Below are positions 49,888 through 57,756 of a stretch of DNA of 64,000 nt, in pieces; the stretch's first letter is position 1, and each line of letters opens with the position of its first letter. Under the pieces are notes generated by a model, which had not been told where the DNA came from, did not search any database, and was given only the letters and a program-made list of their open reading frames with translations. A program made the translations under genes and the position numbers. Source of the DNA: Halosegnis rubeus (lineage in GTDB: Archaea; Halobacteriota; Halobacteria; Halobacteriales; Haloarculaceae); the NCBI RefSeq assembly GCF_009184545.1, contig NZ_QJOW01000003.1:201481-265480 (forward strand), in the 5' to 3' direction.

Positions 49888-50388
49888 ATGACGAAAGCCA
49901 AGAAAACAGGTTCGGGTGAATCGTCCCCGCGCCGTCACGGGATTACAGTCATCACTGAGCCAACGGAAGAAGAGCTTGCAGAACGCCAGATTTCGGACTA
50001 TCGCGGTCATCGAGAGAAATTCATCAAGTGGGTACTAAACTTCGGGAAAGACCCAGAGCGCGGGGAGGGGTACGCCGAAGCGACAGCAGACATCCGTTGT
50101 GCGAGGGTCGATAAGTTCTACCGATGGGTGTGGGAGCAAGAAGATGGGTACACCACGCGCATCTCGCACGAGCACGCGGACACGTATTATCTGCCGTTGT
50201 GTAGCCGACCAGTCCGCCGGAAGGGGGTTCGTGAAGTGGCACCCCACGTGTTATCCTGCCGGTTTACCGTACCAAATCCTATAATCTATACTATGACAAT
50301 CGGGGGACCATCACAAAGTTGTACCAGCCTATATAGAATACTTCGCAAGATTGATATCGTCTTCGGAGACAGAATCCAGTCGTGTTGA
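49888..50388 (+). pseudogene. Tyrosine integrase, 5' fragment
   Basis: The first about 100 codons from ATG 49888 resemble the N-terminal, SAM-like arm-binding half of haloarchaeal integrases: TEEELAERQISDYRGHREKF, then ARVDKFYRWVWEQEDGYTTR and ISHEHADTY. After about 50190 the homology stops and no catalytic R-H-x-x-R-Y block exists. The frame continues by chance into AT-rich DNA until TGA at 50388. It is adjacent to attL as expected. A catalytic half of another integrase occurs at 57403-57693 but on the opposite strand and with different context. Confidence 0.75.
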
Positions 50389-51761
50389 AATCAGTGGAGA
50401 ATTCGTCTGCCCGATTGGGATATTATTCTTTCGTGTTTGGTCTACTCACTTTTGTCGGGTCACTATTCCCGCAATTTGAGATTCCGGTTTTCCTTTCGGT
50501 AATTGTGGTTATAGTAAGTTTCTCTTTCTTTATATTAAGTTTTAGCACGTCCAAGTGGCAAACTTATTCTCGGAAGTCAAAGAAGAGAATATTGTGGGGG
50601 CTATTTTTTCTCCCCTTTGTTCTATACATTCCAGTAAATCTGGGTTTATTATCTATCGGAATAGTTGAGCTAAAACTACACGACTTTGGGGCATATTATA
50701 ATGCTGCAGTTCGCTGGCTACATAACGCACCACTTTACCAAACAACGCAGGAAATACCAGCATTAGACGCACAAATATCTGGAAGTATGCCATATCTCTA
50801 CCCACCTATAGTCGTACTTATATTTGTCCCATTCACATTCTTACCACCTGTGATTTCTGGGGTTGTATGGGATTTGACTATTCTAACATTCCTCATTTGG
50901 TCCGTCTCTATGTTAATTTCTACATTTAATGTGACTATTAATCGAAGAAAGAAACTTCTTCTCTACTTCGCAGTTGCCTCTTTTGGTCCGACTATCACGT
51001 GGATGAAAGCTGGCCAAATATCTGGTCTATTGGCAGCTCTCTTGTGTTTATCCGGTGCTACACTCCGCTCAAACCGGCACGGGTTAAGTGGGGCTTTTAC
51101 CACTCTCGGAGGTATTGTTAAACCGTTTTATGCAACGAGTGGTGCCCACCTTCTCCGGCACCGAAAAAGATTCCTTAGTGCCGTTGTATCAGGTGCAGCC
51201 ATTCTCTTATTCGGATTGTTGGTATTCGGTGTTGACACCCACTTAGAATATCTTGATGTTCTGAGACAAGGAAAGGGATGGGAGACAGCGACCGGGCCAA
51301 CTAACTGGAATGCTGGCCATTTTAATCCATTCTATATACTTGGTCCACTGAAGCACCTTCCGAGAATAATCATCGTTTTAGGAACTGCCGGATTAGCACT
51401 ATATTCGAACAAAACAGAGATTCCTATTGAGTATATCTTCGCGTTAGGTGTTTCAATCGTCCCGTTAGCGGGACCTACGACGAATACTCTCGCTTTGAGT
51501 GCTAGTATTCCTGCGATATTGATGGTTGGTTTCTATGAGTTAGAACATAATGGAGAATTTCCTAAAATCCTCGCCATTAGCACATTACTCATACATATTC
51601 ACCCATATACTGTTGAGTTTGTTAGTAAGTTTGGGCCTCAAATATATCCACCTCTCAAAATACTAACTCCAGTTATACCACTTCTCCAGCCCGCGCTCTA
51701 TGGAATGGGACTACTGGTGGGCTATCTTGTGTATCGTTCGTGGAAGAATCCAGTTGTTTGA
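50382..51761 (+). CDS. GT87-like (DUF2029) membrane glycosyltransferase
   Basis: A 459-aa polytopic protein with about 10-12 helices. GT-C features of the GT87/PimE-like family: the Asp in LKLHDFGAYYNAAVRWLH with a following PLY, SMPYLYPPIVVLIFVPFTFLP in pieces, and MKAGQISGLLAALL. Such enzymes use polyprenyl-phosphate sugars to glycosylate lipids or surface polymers. Codon use and composition are AT-rich and unlike the rest of the window, so recent acquisition from a lower-GC source is likely. The start is GTG 50382 or a near alternative; it overlaps the end of the integrase remnant. The frame is uninterrupted, suggesting it is still under selection or new. Confidence 0.82.
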   Translation: MLKSVENSSARLGYYSFVFGLLTFVGSLFPQFEIPVFLSVIVVIVSFSFFILSFSTSKWQTYSRKSKKRILWGLFFLPFVLYIPVNLGLLSIGIVELKLHDFGAYYNAAVRWLHNAPLYQTTQEIPALDAQISGSMPYLYPPIVVLIFVPFTFLPPVISGVVWDLTILTFLIWSVSMLISTFNVTINRRKKLLLYFAVASFGPTITWMKAGQISGLLAALLCLSGATLRSNRHGLSGAFTTLGGIVKPFYATSGAHLLRHRKRFLSAVVSGAAILLFGLLVFGVDTHLEYLDVLRQGKGWETATGPTNWNAGHFNPFYILGPLKHLPRIIIVLGTAGLALYSNKTEIPIEYIFALGVSIVPLAGPTTNTLALSASIPAILMVGFYELEHNGEFPKILAISTLLIHIHPYTVEFVSKFGPQIYPPLKILTPVIPLLQPALYGMGLLVGYLVYRSWKNPVV

Positions 51762-52220
51762 CCTACAAGGGGCGGGATGCCTACTTCGACCACGACGGGG
51801 GGTTGTCAGTAGTGTCACGACAGTTTTTGAGAGACATCTATTCACTACCAGCACCGAACCTCTTATTCAACTAAATCAGTCAAGACCTGTGACAGTTGTG
51901 CCCCCCACCGGTACTCACATCGACCGTCTCGTCCGAGGCTTGCTGTATACCGAGTAGTCTACCATCGGTACAGTGGTACGTTCGGACGACCAGTAGGTGC
52001 GTATCTTCGTTCGCCAAGGAGGAACCCCAACTTACGACGAGGGGTGGATTCGGTCTTGGGTCAGGGGTAGAGAACTCACGGAATCGTCGTTGTCGGTCAC
52101 ACCATCGAGGCGGGTATTTATAAGCCGAAAGCACATACAATTGCAGTACGGAGACGGAGAAGCCCGCTATACGGAGAAACGACGGGTTGTCGTTGGAAGT
52201 GGAAGACCACTTCAGGAGAC
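51762..52220. other. Right part of the integrated element, no supported gene
   Basis: About 460 bases with intermediate GC. Short frames exist on both strands, but none resembles a known protein. A strong TATA-like TATTTATAAGC (52113-52123) faces attR, and the small inverted repeat AAGTGG/CCACTT (about 52197-52212) lies between it and attR. These may drive a short transcript ending in the tRNA-Arg 3' half. Confidence 0.45.
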
Positions 52221-52267
52221 GGCTTGCGGAGCCAGGGACCAGCGTTCAAATCGCTGACCGGACGTAC
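52221..52267 (+). repeat. attR: truncated tRNA-Arg 3' copy
   Basis: A 47-bp exact copy of the anticodon-to-3'-end part of tRNA-Arg plus TAC. It lacks the 5' half and so is not a tRNA gene. It marks the right end of the 2.4-kb element; chromosomal DNA resumes at 52268. Confidence 0.92.
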
Positions 52268-52387
52268 TTCTACACGCCGAGCCGCTGGACCCTGAGTTGG
52301 TGTGCGTCAGTTTCTCACAGTAGCGTCCGCTATCCGAACAGTGACCACATATCACGACTCTTGAGGGGTCGCTGTCGAGAGGCGCAT

Positions 52388-53149
52388 ATGGCACAGACCG
52401 CCATCGAGGCAGTGGACGACGCCCGCGAGATCCTCCGGCACGAGCGCCGACGTGTCGCCGACGAGCGCGAGGCGTTCGACCGCTTTGCCCGCCTGCTGGC
52501 CGGCGTCGAATCCGAGACGCCCACCGCGACGACCGGCTCGCGTACGCTCCTCGGCGACGGGGGCGTGTCGGCCGGGGCACGCGCCGTCCGCGACCACTAC
52601 CAGTCGACCGTGATGTCGGTCCCCCACTACGACAGCGAGTACGGCGACAGCTACCGGGAGAGTCTCGCCATCGAGTTCGGTCCCGACGTGGCTGCCGCCC
52701 TCGAATCGGGCTTCGACGCCCGGACGAAACAGGCCGTCCACGCCGCTGCCCGCGACGCTCACGCCGACCGTGTGCGGTTCGTCGACGCCCTCGACGCCGA
52801 GGCGGCGGCCCTCACGGACTACCGTGAGACCTGTCTCGCCATCGCCGATGAGCGTCTCGCCGTCGCCGAGGAGGCGCACGGCTGCGAGGAGTACGGAACG
52901 CTCGACGCGCTCCGCACCCAGTGTCTCACTCTCGAAGCCGACTGTGATGACTTGGCCGGCGAGCGCCAACAGGCGGTTCGTGCCTGCCGTGCCGACCTCG
53001 GTCTCCCTGACGCCTACCCGAACCTCCAGGAGTACCTGTACGCGCCGCTAGAGACTGACTACCCCGTGCTCGCTGCTACGACCGATATCGCCGCCCAGCT
53101 GCGTGACTGCCGCCAGACGGTCGAGGAGCGACTCGCGCTCGCGAGCTAG
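52388..53149 (+). CDS. Conserved haloarchaeal helical protein (DUF7260-like)
   Basis: A 253-aa, almost entirely helical soluble protein: AQTAIEAVDDAREILRHERRRV at the start, then long coiled-coil-like helices (DAEAAALTDYRETCLAIADERLAVAEEAHGCEEY in pieces; LEADCDDLAGERQQAVRACRADLGL). Conserved Cys in several helices. It matches the composition of DUF7260 proteins, a label from memory. TATA-like CATATCACG upstream. It is the first chromosomal gene after attR. Confidence 0.65.
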   Translation: MAQTAIEAVDDAREILRHERRRVADEREAFDRFARLLAGVESETPTATTGSRTLLGDGGVSAGARAVRDHYQSTVMSVPHYDSEYGDSYRESLAIEFGPDVAAALESGFDARTKQAVHAAARDAHADRVRFVDALDAEAAALTDYRETCLAIADERLAVAEEAHGCEEYGTLDALRTQCLTLEADCDDLAGERQQAVRACRADLGLPDAYPNLQEYLYAPLETDYPVLAATTDIAAQLRDCRQTVEERLALAS

Positions 53150-53189
53150 CGACGACCGACGTTTTCAGGCTTCGGCCCGACAACTCCGT

Positions 53190-53801
53190 ATGGACGTTTC
53201 GCTCGTCGACCGACTTCGCGCCGGGGTCGCAGTCTTCAACGCCGGCCACTACCACGCAGCCCACGACGCGTGGGAACCGCCCTACCGCGAGGCGACCGGC
53301 GACCGCCGCGACTACCTGCAGGGACTCATCCAGTTTGCCGCCGCCGCCCACCACGTCACGACCGGGAACCGCGAGGGAGCACAGGGACTCGCCGACAGCG
53401 CGCTCGAGTACCTCGACGGACAGGACGGCGACATCGACCTCGCGCCCGTCCGCGCGTGGCTCACTGCCTGTCGCGACGACTACGACCGAGTCGAAGGCAC
53501 ACGCCCGCCGGACCTCACCTACGCCGGGCAACGGCTCGACGTGCGCGACCTCCAGTACCCGGCAATTGCGGTGGCTGCTCCACTGGTCGCGGAGGCGACC
53601 GGCTACGACGCTGATCTGCTGGAAGCGGGGGCCGAGTTCGCGCTCGCCGACCTCCCCGGCGAGCCGAGCAGTCCCTTCGTCACGCTCGTGCTCGATTTCC
53701 TCCACGGGGAGCGACGGGGCGTCATCGTTCACCGACTCGACCAGCACGTCACCCGTAGACAGGCCCGCGAGGACGACGTGGCCGGGCTGTTCGACCCGTG
53801 A
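53190..53801 (+). CDS. DUF309 domain protein
   Basis: A 203-aa protein. The DUF309 signature F-GHYHAAHDAWEP (residues 15-29) and LQGLIQFAAAAHHVTTGN (about 47-64) are present. The family is a small helical bundle, possibly a metal or nucleotide-binding domain; function unknown. It overlaps the start of the next gene by four bases (GTGA at 53798-53801), implying coupled translation. Confidence 0.8.
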   Translation: MDVSLVDRLRAGVAVFNAGHYHAAHDAWEPPYREATGDRRDYLQGLIQFAAAAHHVTTGNREGAQGLADSALEYLDGQDGDIDLAPVRAWLTACRDDYDRVEGTRPPDLTYAGQRLDVRDLQYPAIAVAAPLVAEATGYDADLLEAGAEFALADLPGEPSSPFVTLVLDFLHGERRGVIVHRLDQHVTRRQAREDDVAGLFDP

Positions 53802-54502
53802 GCGAGTGTGTGGTCTGCGGGAGTTCTGTCTCCGTCAGCGACGCCTGCGTCCACTGTGGCACGCCGGTGTGTGAGACGCACCGCGACCCATCGGCCCACG
53901 AATGTCCCGGCGTCGAAAGCGACAGCGACCGGTGGTACACGAACCCCGACGTCGGCCGCGCCGACACCGAGTCGAGCGCGACGGGCGGAACCGACCGCTC
54001 GAACCCGCGGCGGGTGGCGGTCGGCGTCCTCGCCGTCGTCGCCGTCGCGCTCGCCGGGACCGCGGTCTTGGCTGCGACGACCGCCCCGCTCACCTTCGAC
54101 GAGTCACGGGCCGAATCGCGCATCGTCGCCGAGACGAACGAGGTGCGAAGCGAGCGCGGACTGGAGCCGCTGGCCGGAGACGCCTCGCTCGCGCAGGTGG
54201 CACGAGCACACAGCGCGGACATGGCCAGACAGGACTACGTGGACCACGTCGCGCCCAACGGCTCGACGCCGGCAGACCGGCTCCAGCGGTTCGGAATCGA
54301 GTGTTACGCGGCGGAGAACATCTACTACACCGAGCAAGGAGGACTGCTCGTCACAGAGGGAACCTACGCCGAGCGAACGGTCGAAGAGTGGCTCGATTCG
54401 CCCGCCCACCGCGAGACGCTGCTCGACGCTGACGCCAGCCGCCAGGGTATCGGACTGGTGCGGGCGAACGGCCACATCTACGTGACTCAGCTAGTGTGTT
54501 AG
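53798..54502 (+). CDS. AN1-type zinc finger, membrane helix and CAP domain protein
   Basis: A 234-aa protein starting at GTG 53798. Residues 4-36 hold a zinc finger: CVVCG, CVHCGTPVCETH and HECPG, like AN1-type fingers. A polar linker (40-70) leads to one transmembrane helix (AVGVLAVVAVALAGTAVLAA, about 73-92) and then an extracellular CAP/SCP domain: ETNEVRSERGLEPL, ARAHSADMARQDYVDHVAP, CYAAENIYY, and GHIYVTQLVC. So a cytosolic zinc module is joined to a secreted-type domain. The role is unknown; membrane signalling or wall-related binding are possible. Confidence 0.78.
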   Translation: MSECVVCGSSVSVSDACVHCGTPVCETHRDPSAHECPGVESDSDRWYTNPDVGRADTESSATGGTDRSNPRRVAVGVLAVVAVALAGTAVLAATTAPLTFDESRAESRIVAETNEVRSERGLEPLAGDASLAQVARAHSADMARQDYVDHVAPNGSTPADRLQRFGIECYAAENIYYTEQGGLLVTEGTYAERTVEEWLDSPAHRETLLDADASRQGIGLVRANGHIYVTQLVC

Positions 54503-54548
54503 GTTCGCCGGGCGATTCACCTTTGCCGCTCGCGAGTGAGTTTCACGC

Positions 54549-55373
54549 GTGGACACCTTCGATATCGGCGGCGACCTGACGGTGAACAGACTCGGCTTCG
54601 GTGCGATGCGGCTCTGCGGTGAGGATATCATCGGCCGGCCGGACGACGAGGCGAACGCCCGCGCGGTCGTCGAGCGCGCGCTCGAACTCGGCGTTGACTT
54701 CATCGACACGGCAGACTCCTACGGGCCGGGGACGAGCGAGCGCATCCTCCGAGAGGCGGGCGCACCCGAGGATGCCGTCGTCGCGACGAAGGCTGGACTC
54801 CTGCGGGAGTCGGGCGGCGACTGGATTCCCCACGGCGACCCAGACTATATTCGGAATCAGGTGCTCGTCTCCCGCGATCGACTCGGCGTCGACACCATCG
54901 ACCTGTATCAGTTCCACCGGCCCGACCCGGACACCGACTTCGAGGCGTCCGTCGAGACGTTCGCGGAGCTGAAAGACGACGGCTTCATCGACCACGTCGG
55001 TCTCTCGAACGTGACCGTCGAGCAGTTAGAGACGGCCCGCGACATCGTCGACATCGCCACGGTGCAAAACCAGTACAACGTCGCCCACCGGCCCGACGAG
55101 GACGAGCGCGTCCTCGACGCCTGCGAGGAGTACGATATCGGCTTCATCCCGTGGTTCCCGCTCGCGGCGGGCGACCTCGACGAGGTCGACGGAATCGACG
55201 ATATCGCCGACGCACACGGCGCCTCTCGGTATCAGGTGGCGCTGGCGTGGACGCTCCACCGCTCTGACGTGATGCTCCCGATTCCGGGCACGTCGAGCGT
55301 CGACCACCTCGAAGCCAACGTCGCGGCCGGCGACATCGGCCTCTCGGTCGACGAGATGGCGCGGCTCGGCTAG
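54549..55373 (+). CDS. Aldo/keto reductase
   Basis: A 274-aa NADPH-dependent (beta/alpha)8 oxidoreductase. The catalytic tetrad is present: Asp and Tyr in FIDTADSYGPG, Lys in VVATKAGLL and His in YQFHRPDP. The cofactor-binding region IPGTSSVDHLEANV is near the C-terminus. Start is GTG 54549 (DTFDIGGDLTVNRLGFGAMR). The substrate is unknown; members reduce aldehydes and sugars. Confidence 0.9.
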   Translation: MDTFDIGGDLTVNRLGFGAMRLCGEDIIGRPDDEANARAVVERALELGVDFIDTADSYGPGTSERILREAGAPEDAVVATKAGLLRESGGDWIPHGDPDYIRNQVLVSRDRLGVDTIDLYQFHRPDPDTDFEASVETFAELKDDGFIDHVGLSNVTVEQLETARDIVDIATVQNQYNVAHRPDEDERVLDACEEYDIGFIPWFPLAAGDLDEVDGIDDIADAHGASRYQVALAWTLHRSDVMLPIPGTSSVDHLEANVAAGDIGLSVDEMARLG

Positions 55374-55425
55374 TCAGACACACGTCCGACTCGATTTTTT
55401 GTCCGGCGGGCCGTGAGTAGAGGGT

Positions 55426-56154
55426 ATGACACGGTTCGTCGGGGGACGCTGGACGCGCGAGGGCTGGGTGGCGGTCGTCTTCGCCGACGGCTACGAGTCC
55501 ACGACGGTGTACGCCGAAATCGGGCAACTGTGGGGTGATCTCGAAGAGACGGCAGAGCGCATCCTCGTCGACGTACCGATCGGGCTCATCGAGGAGGGTG
55601 ACCCGACGCGTGAGCCGGATGAACTCACCAGACGCGTCGTCGGTCCACAGGCCGGTGAGGTCCGGACGCCGCCCGTTCGGGAGGCGACGCGCAAGCGACG
55701 GTATCCGGCCGCGACCCGGGTGATGGAGCGCAAGACCGGGCAGTCGCTCTCGGAGGCGGCCTTCGCCGCCAGCGAACCGATTGCCGCGGTCGATGAACTG
55801 CTGCAGGAGGTCCCCGAGACGCGTGCGGTGTTCGGCGAGTCACACCCGGAACTCTGTTTTCGCGCGTTCGCCGGCGAGCCGCTGGAGTACAACCGTCGCC
55901 ACGCGGGCGGCTACGCGGAGCGGATGCGCGCGCTCGCGGAGTTCGACCACGACGCGCCGCCGACGGTGCAGTCGGCCGCGGAGGCCGTCGCCGGTCATCC
56001 GGTCAACATCGAGGCGGTGCTGGATGCGCTCGCGCTCGCGTACACCGCTCGACCCGGAAGCGAGCCGCTGCGGACGCTCCCGGCGGATCCGGAGACGGAC
56101 GCAACGGGGTTGGAGCTGTGTCACTACTATCGCGGGACCGACCTGCTGGCGTGA
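55426..56154 (+). CDS. DUF429 domain protein
   Basis: A 242-aa RNase H-fold-like protein. It begins FVGGRWTREGWVAVVFADG, has ILVDVPIGLIEEGDPTRE (about residues 47-64) with conserved Asp-Pro-Ile, VVGPQAGEVRTPPVREA, and a C-terminal half ending ATGLELCHYYRG. DUF429 proteins are predicted nucleases; activity is unproven. No obvious operon partner. Directly before it is an aldo/keto reductase gene, 52 bases away. Confidence 0.82.
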   Translation: MTRFVGGRWTREGWVAVVFADGYESTTVYAEIGQLWGDLEETAERILVDVPIGLIEEGDPTREPDELTRRVVGPQAGEVRTPPVREATRKRRYPAATRVMERKTGQSLSEAAFAASEPIAAVDELLQEVPETRAVFGESHPELCFRAFAGEPLEYNRRHAGGYAERMRALAEFDHDAPPTVQSAAEAVAGHPVNIEAVLDALALAYTARPGSEPLRTLPADPETDATGLELCHYYRGTDLLA

Positions 56155-56196
56155 GCCGCGGCTGGTCGGCGTAAAAAAACGAAGAAAGTCGTCAGT

Positions 56197-56391
56197 TTAG
56201 AGTCGGGTGACGTTCGTCGCGCGCGGGCCCTTCTCGGCCTGCTCGATGTCGAACTCCACTTCCTGTCCCTCTTCGAGGTCCGGACCGCCGACGTCCTCCA
56301 TGTGGAAGAACACGTCCTCGTCTGCGTCCTCGGTGTCGATAAAGCCGTAGCCGCCGGTGTCGTTGAAGAAATCAACCTTACCTTGTGCCAT
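56197..56391 (-). CDS. cspA: Cold-shock domain protein
   Basis: A 64-aa single-stranded nucleic acid-binding OB fold. RNP1 reads GGYGFIDTE (residues 13-21) and RNP2 DVFFHMED (about 26-33). It starts MAQGKVDFFNDTGG. RNA chaperone or translation role by family. Convergent with the DUF429 gene and divergent from the membrane gene at 56486. In haloarchaea several copies are usual. Confidence 0.93.
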   Translation of the reverse strand: MAQGKVDFFNDTGGYGFIDTEDADEDVFFHMEDVGGPDLEEGQEVEFDIEQAEKGPRATNVTRL

Positions 56392-56485
56392 ACTCCAGTC
56401 TCTGTCTACCCACGTATAAGGCTGCGGATTCACGTCCCAGACTGTGTGAGGTATTCTCTTGTCCCTCCCTCCCGGAGTATCGGGC

Positions 56486-57013
56486 ATGTTTCGTCGGCTC
56501 CGCGCTACCGCCCCCGCTGGTCTCGTCCCGCTCGCGTGGCTGTTCACCCTCGCGGCCGCCCGCGGGTGGATTTCGACCCGGACCGTCGCCATCGGTCTCG
56601 GCGTGATGGCGACGCTGCTCGCGCTGTTTGCCCTGCTGTCGGCTCGCGAGATGGCCCAGTCCCGCGTGCTCCGGGCGTGGCTCGCGGTGGTCGTCGGTGG
56701 CTTCTTCCTGACCGCCGTGGGACTGTACGCCGTCACGGCGACACAGCCACAAGTCGCCCGCCTCGCCGTCGCCGGGTGGATGCTCCTGCCCGCGATGGGG
56801 CTGGTCTTCACCGGCCGGTTCGACGCGGCATACGCGCGTGTACACACTCTCGGTGGCTTCCTCGCGGCCGCCGGTACGGTCGCCTTCCTCGCGGCCGCCG
56901 ACATCGCCGCACTCGCCGGACTCACGTGGGAAGCAGTCTCCACCGGTGGAACTGTCCTCGTCGCCGTCGGACAGACGGCCGGGATTCTCGCCGCGACGCT
57001 CGGAGAGTCGTAA
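56486..57013 (+). CDS. Five- to six-helix membrane protein, unknown function
   Basis: A 175-aa protein: RRLRATAPAGLVPLAWLFTL at the start, then about six hydrophobic segments including VAIGLGVMATLLALFALLS and VLRAWLAVVVGGFFLTAVGLYA. No binding motif. A common haloarchaeal type whose name I do not know. ATG at 56486 preferred over in-frame GTG/other starts from 56459. Confidence 0.7.
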   Translation: MFRRLRATAPAGLVPLAWLFTLAAARGWISTRTVAIGLGVMATLLALFALLSAREMAQSRVLRAWLAVVVGGFFLTAVGLYAVTATQPQVARLAVAGWMLLPAMGLVFTGRFDAAYARVHTLGGFLAAAGTVAFLAAADIAALAGLTWEAVSTGGTVLVAVGQTAGILAATLGES

Positions 57014-57040
57014 TCCAGCGCCGTTCGACGGTGAGTGCGA

Positions 57041-57406
57041 CTACTCTGCTCTCTCGCCCGCTTGGAGCAGTCGCCGCCGCAAGGTGGGCCTCTCCTCGTC
57101 GCCGTCGGCTGGTGTCATCGTGTCTCTCTGCATCCGCTGGTCAGTTGAGAGGCTCTTTGTCTCGATGTACAGCTCGTGCAACGCTCGGGGCGTCAGCCGG
57201 ACTAGCACCTTTTCGCGGTCGTCCTTGTTGCGCCGTTCAGGAGTGAACGTCAGCACCCAGTCTTGGCCCTGCTCACCGTCACCGGCCGGCCCAAGCGAGA
57301 TTGTCTGAGCCAGCTCGTCGGGAACGTAGTGCCACTTATTATCTCGAAACCGTGGGTAGTGTCCTTCCGGGCGGGGGTTCTCGGGATCGACGTCGTCTTC
57401 GCTCAT
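57041..57406 (-). CDS. Small protein coupled to an integrase remnant
   Basis: A 121-aa charged protein: SEDDVDPENPRPEGHYPRF, RDNKWHYVPDELAQ, then WVLTFTPERRNKDDREKVLVRL and TPRALHELYIETKSL. A small all-in-one alpha/beta fold seems likely, with a basic end LRRRLLQAGERAE. Its ATG overlaps the TGA of the integrase fragment by four bases (57403-57406), so it was part of the integrase operon. It could be a directionality factor or a conserved partner; I cannot assign it. Confidence 0.6.
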   Translation of the reverse strand: MSEDDVDPENPRPEGHYPRFRDNKWHYVPDELAQTISLGPAGDGEQGQDWVLTFTPERRNKDDREKVLVRLTPRALHELYIETKSLSTDQRMQRDTMTPADGDEERPTLRRRLLQAGERAE

Positions 57407-57693
57407 GCGAGACCGGCCTCCTCGAAGGCATCGTTCACAACGTCAGGTGTCGGTGCATTCAGATACGGTTCGATGGCCTGGAACGAGTCCTAACCACCAA
57501 CCTGCATCACGACGCGGGGATTCACCTGCTTCTCTACAAGGAGGCGCTGCGCAAACCGCCGGCGGAGGTCGTGGCTGGAGACGTACCGATAGTCGTCGTC
57601 CCCAGTTGCTTCCGCCGCACGCTCGGCAGTCCGCTTCACGACATCTCGGACGCCGCGCTCGGACAGTTCTACGAGCGGCTGATGCCGGTTCAC
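57403..57693 (-). pseudogene. Tyrosine integrase, 3' (catalytic) fragment with nonsense codon
   Basis: On the minus strand the frame reads RYVSSHDLRRRFAQRLLVEK, VNPRVVMQVGG, then TAG, then DSFQAIEPYLNAPTPDVVND and AFEEAGLA ending in TGA. The HDLRR box, the VGGW position and the IEPYL tyrosine are those of phage-type integrases; the stop replaces the conserved Trp (TGG to TAG). The N-terminal half is absent, with an in-frame TGA immediately before the first GTG at 57693. Two independent lesions make inactivation secure. Confidence 0.88.
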
Positions 57694-57756
57694 TCATTGT
57701 ACTCCGACCGGTATGTAGCCGAAAGGTAATGACGCACACCTGTAACAATACCGAAT

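Larger units (their letters stand above)
49834..52267. mobile_element. Decayed 2.4-kb element integrated in tRNA-Arg
   Basis: The element is bounded by the 47-bp att repeats. Directly after attL is the 5' part of a tyrosine integrase gene, the usual haloarchaeal arrangement; it is broken near 50190-50280. The rest is an AT-rich segment with one intact GT87-like gene and about 450 bases with no recognised gene. GC falls sharply around 50275 and rises again after 51760. This looks like an old integrated plasmid or virus that lost most of its genes and retained or captured a cargo gene. No excision partner is visible. Confidence 0.85.

Noticed and set aside
49834-52267. Element considered as an intact virus or plasmid
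   Set aside because: The integrase is truncated and no replication or structural gene is present.
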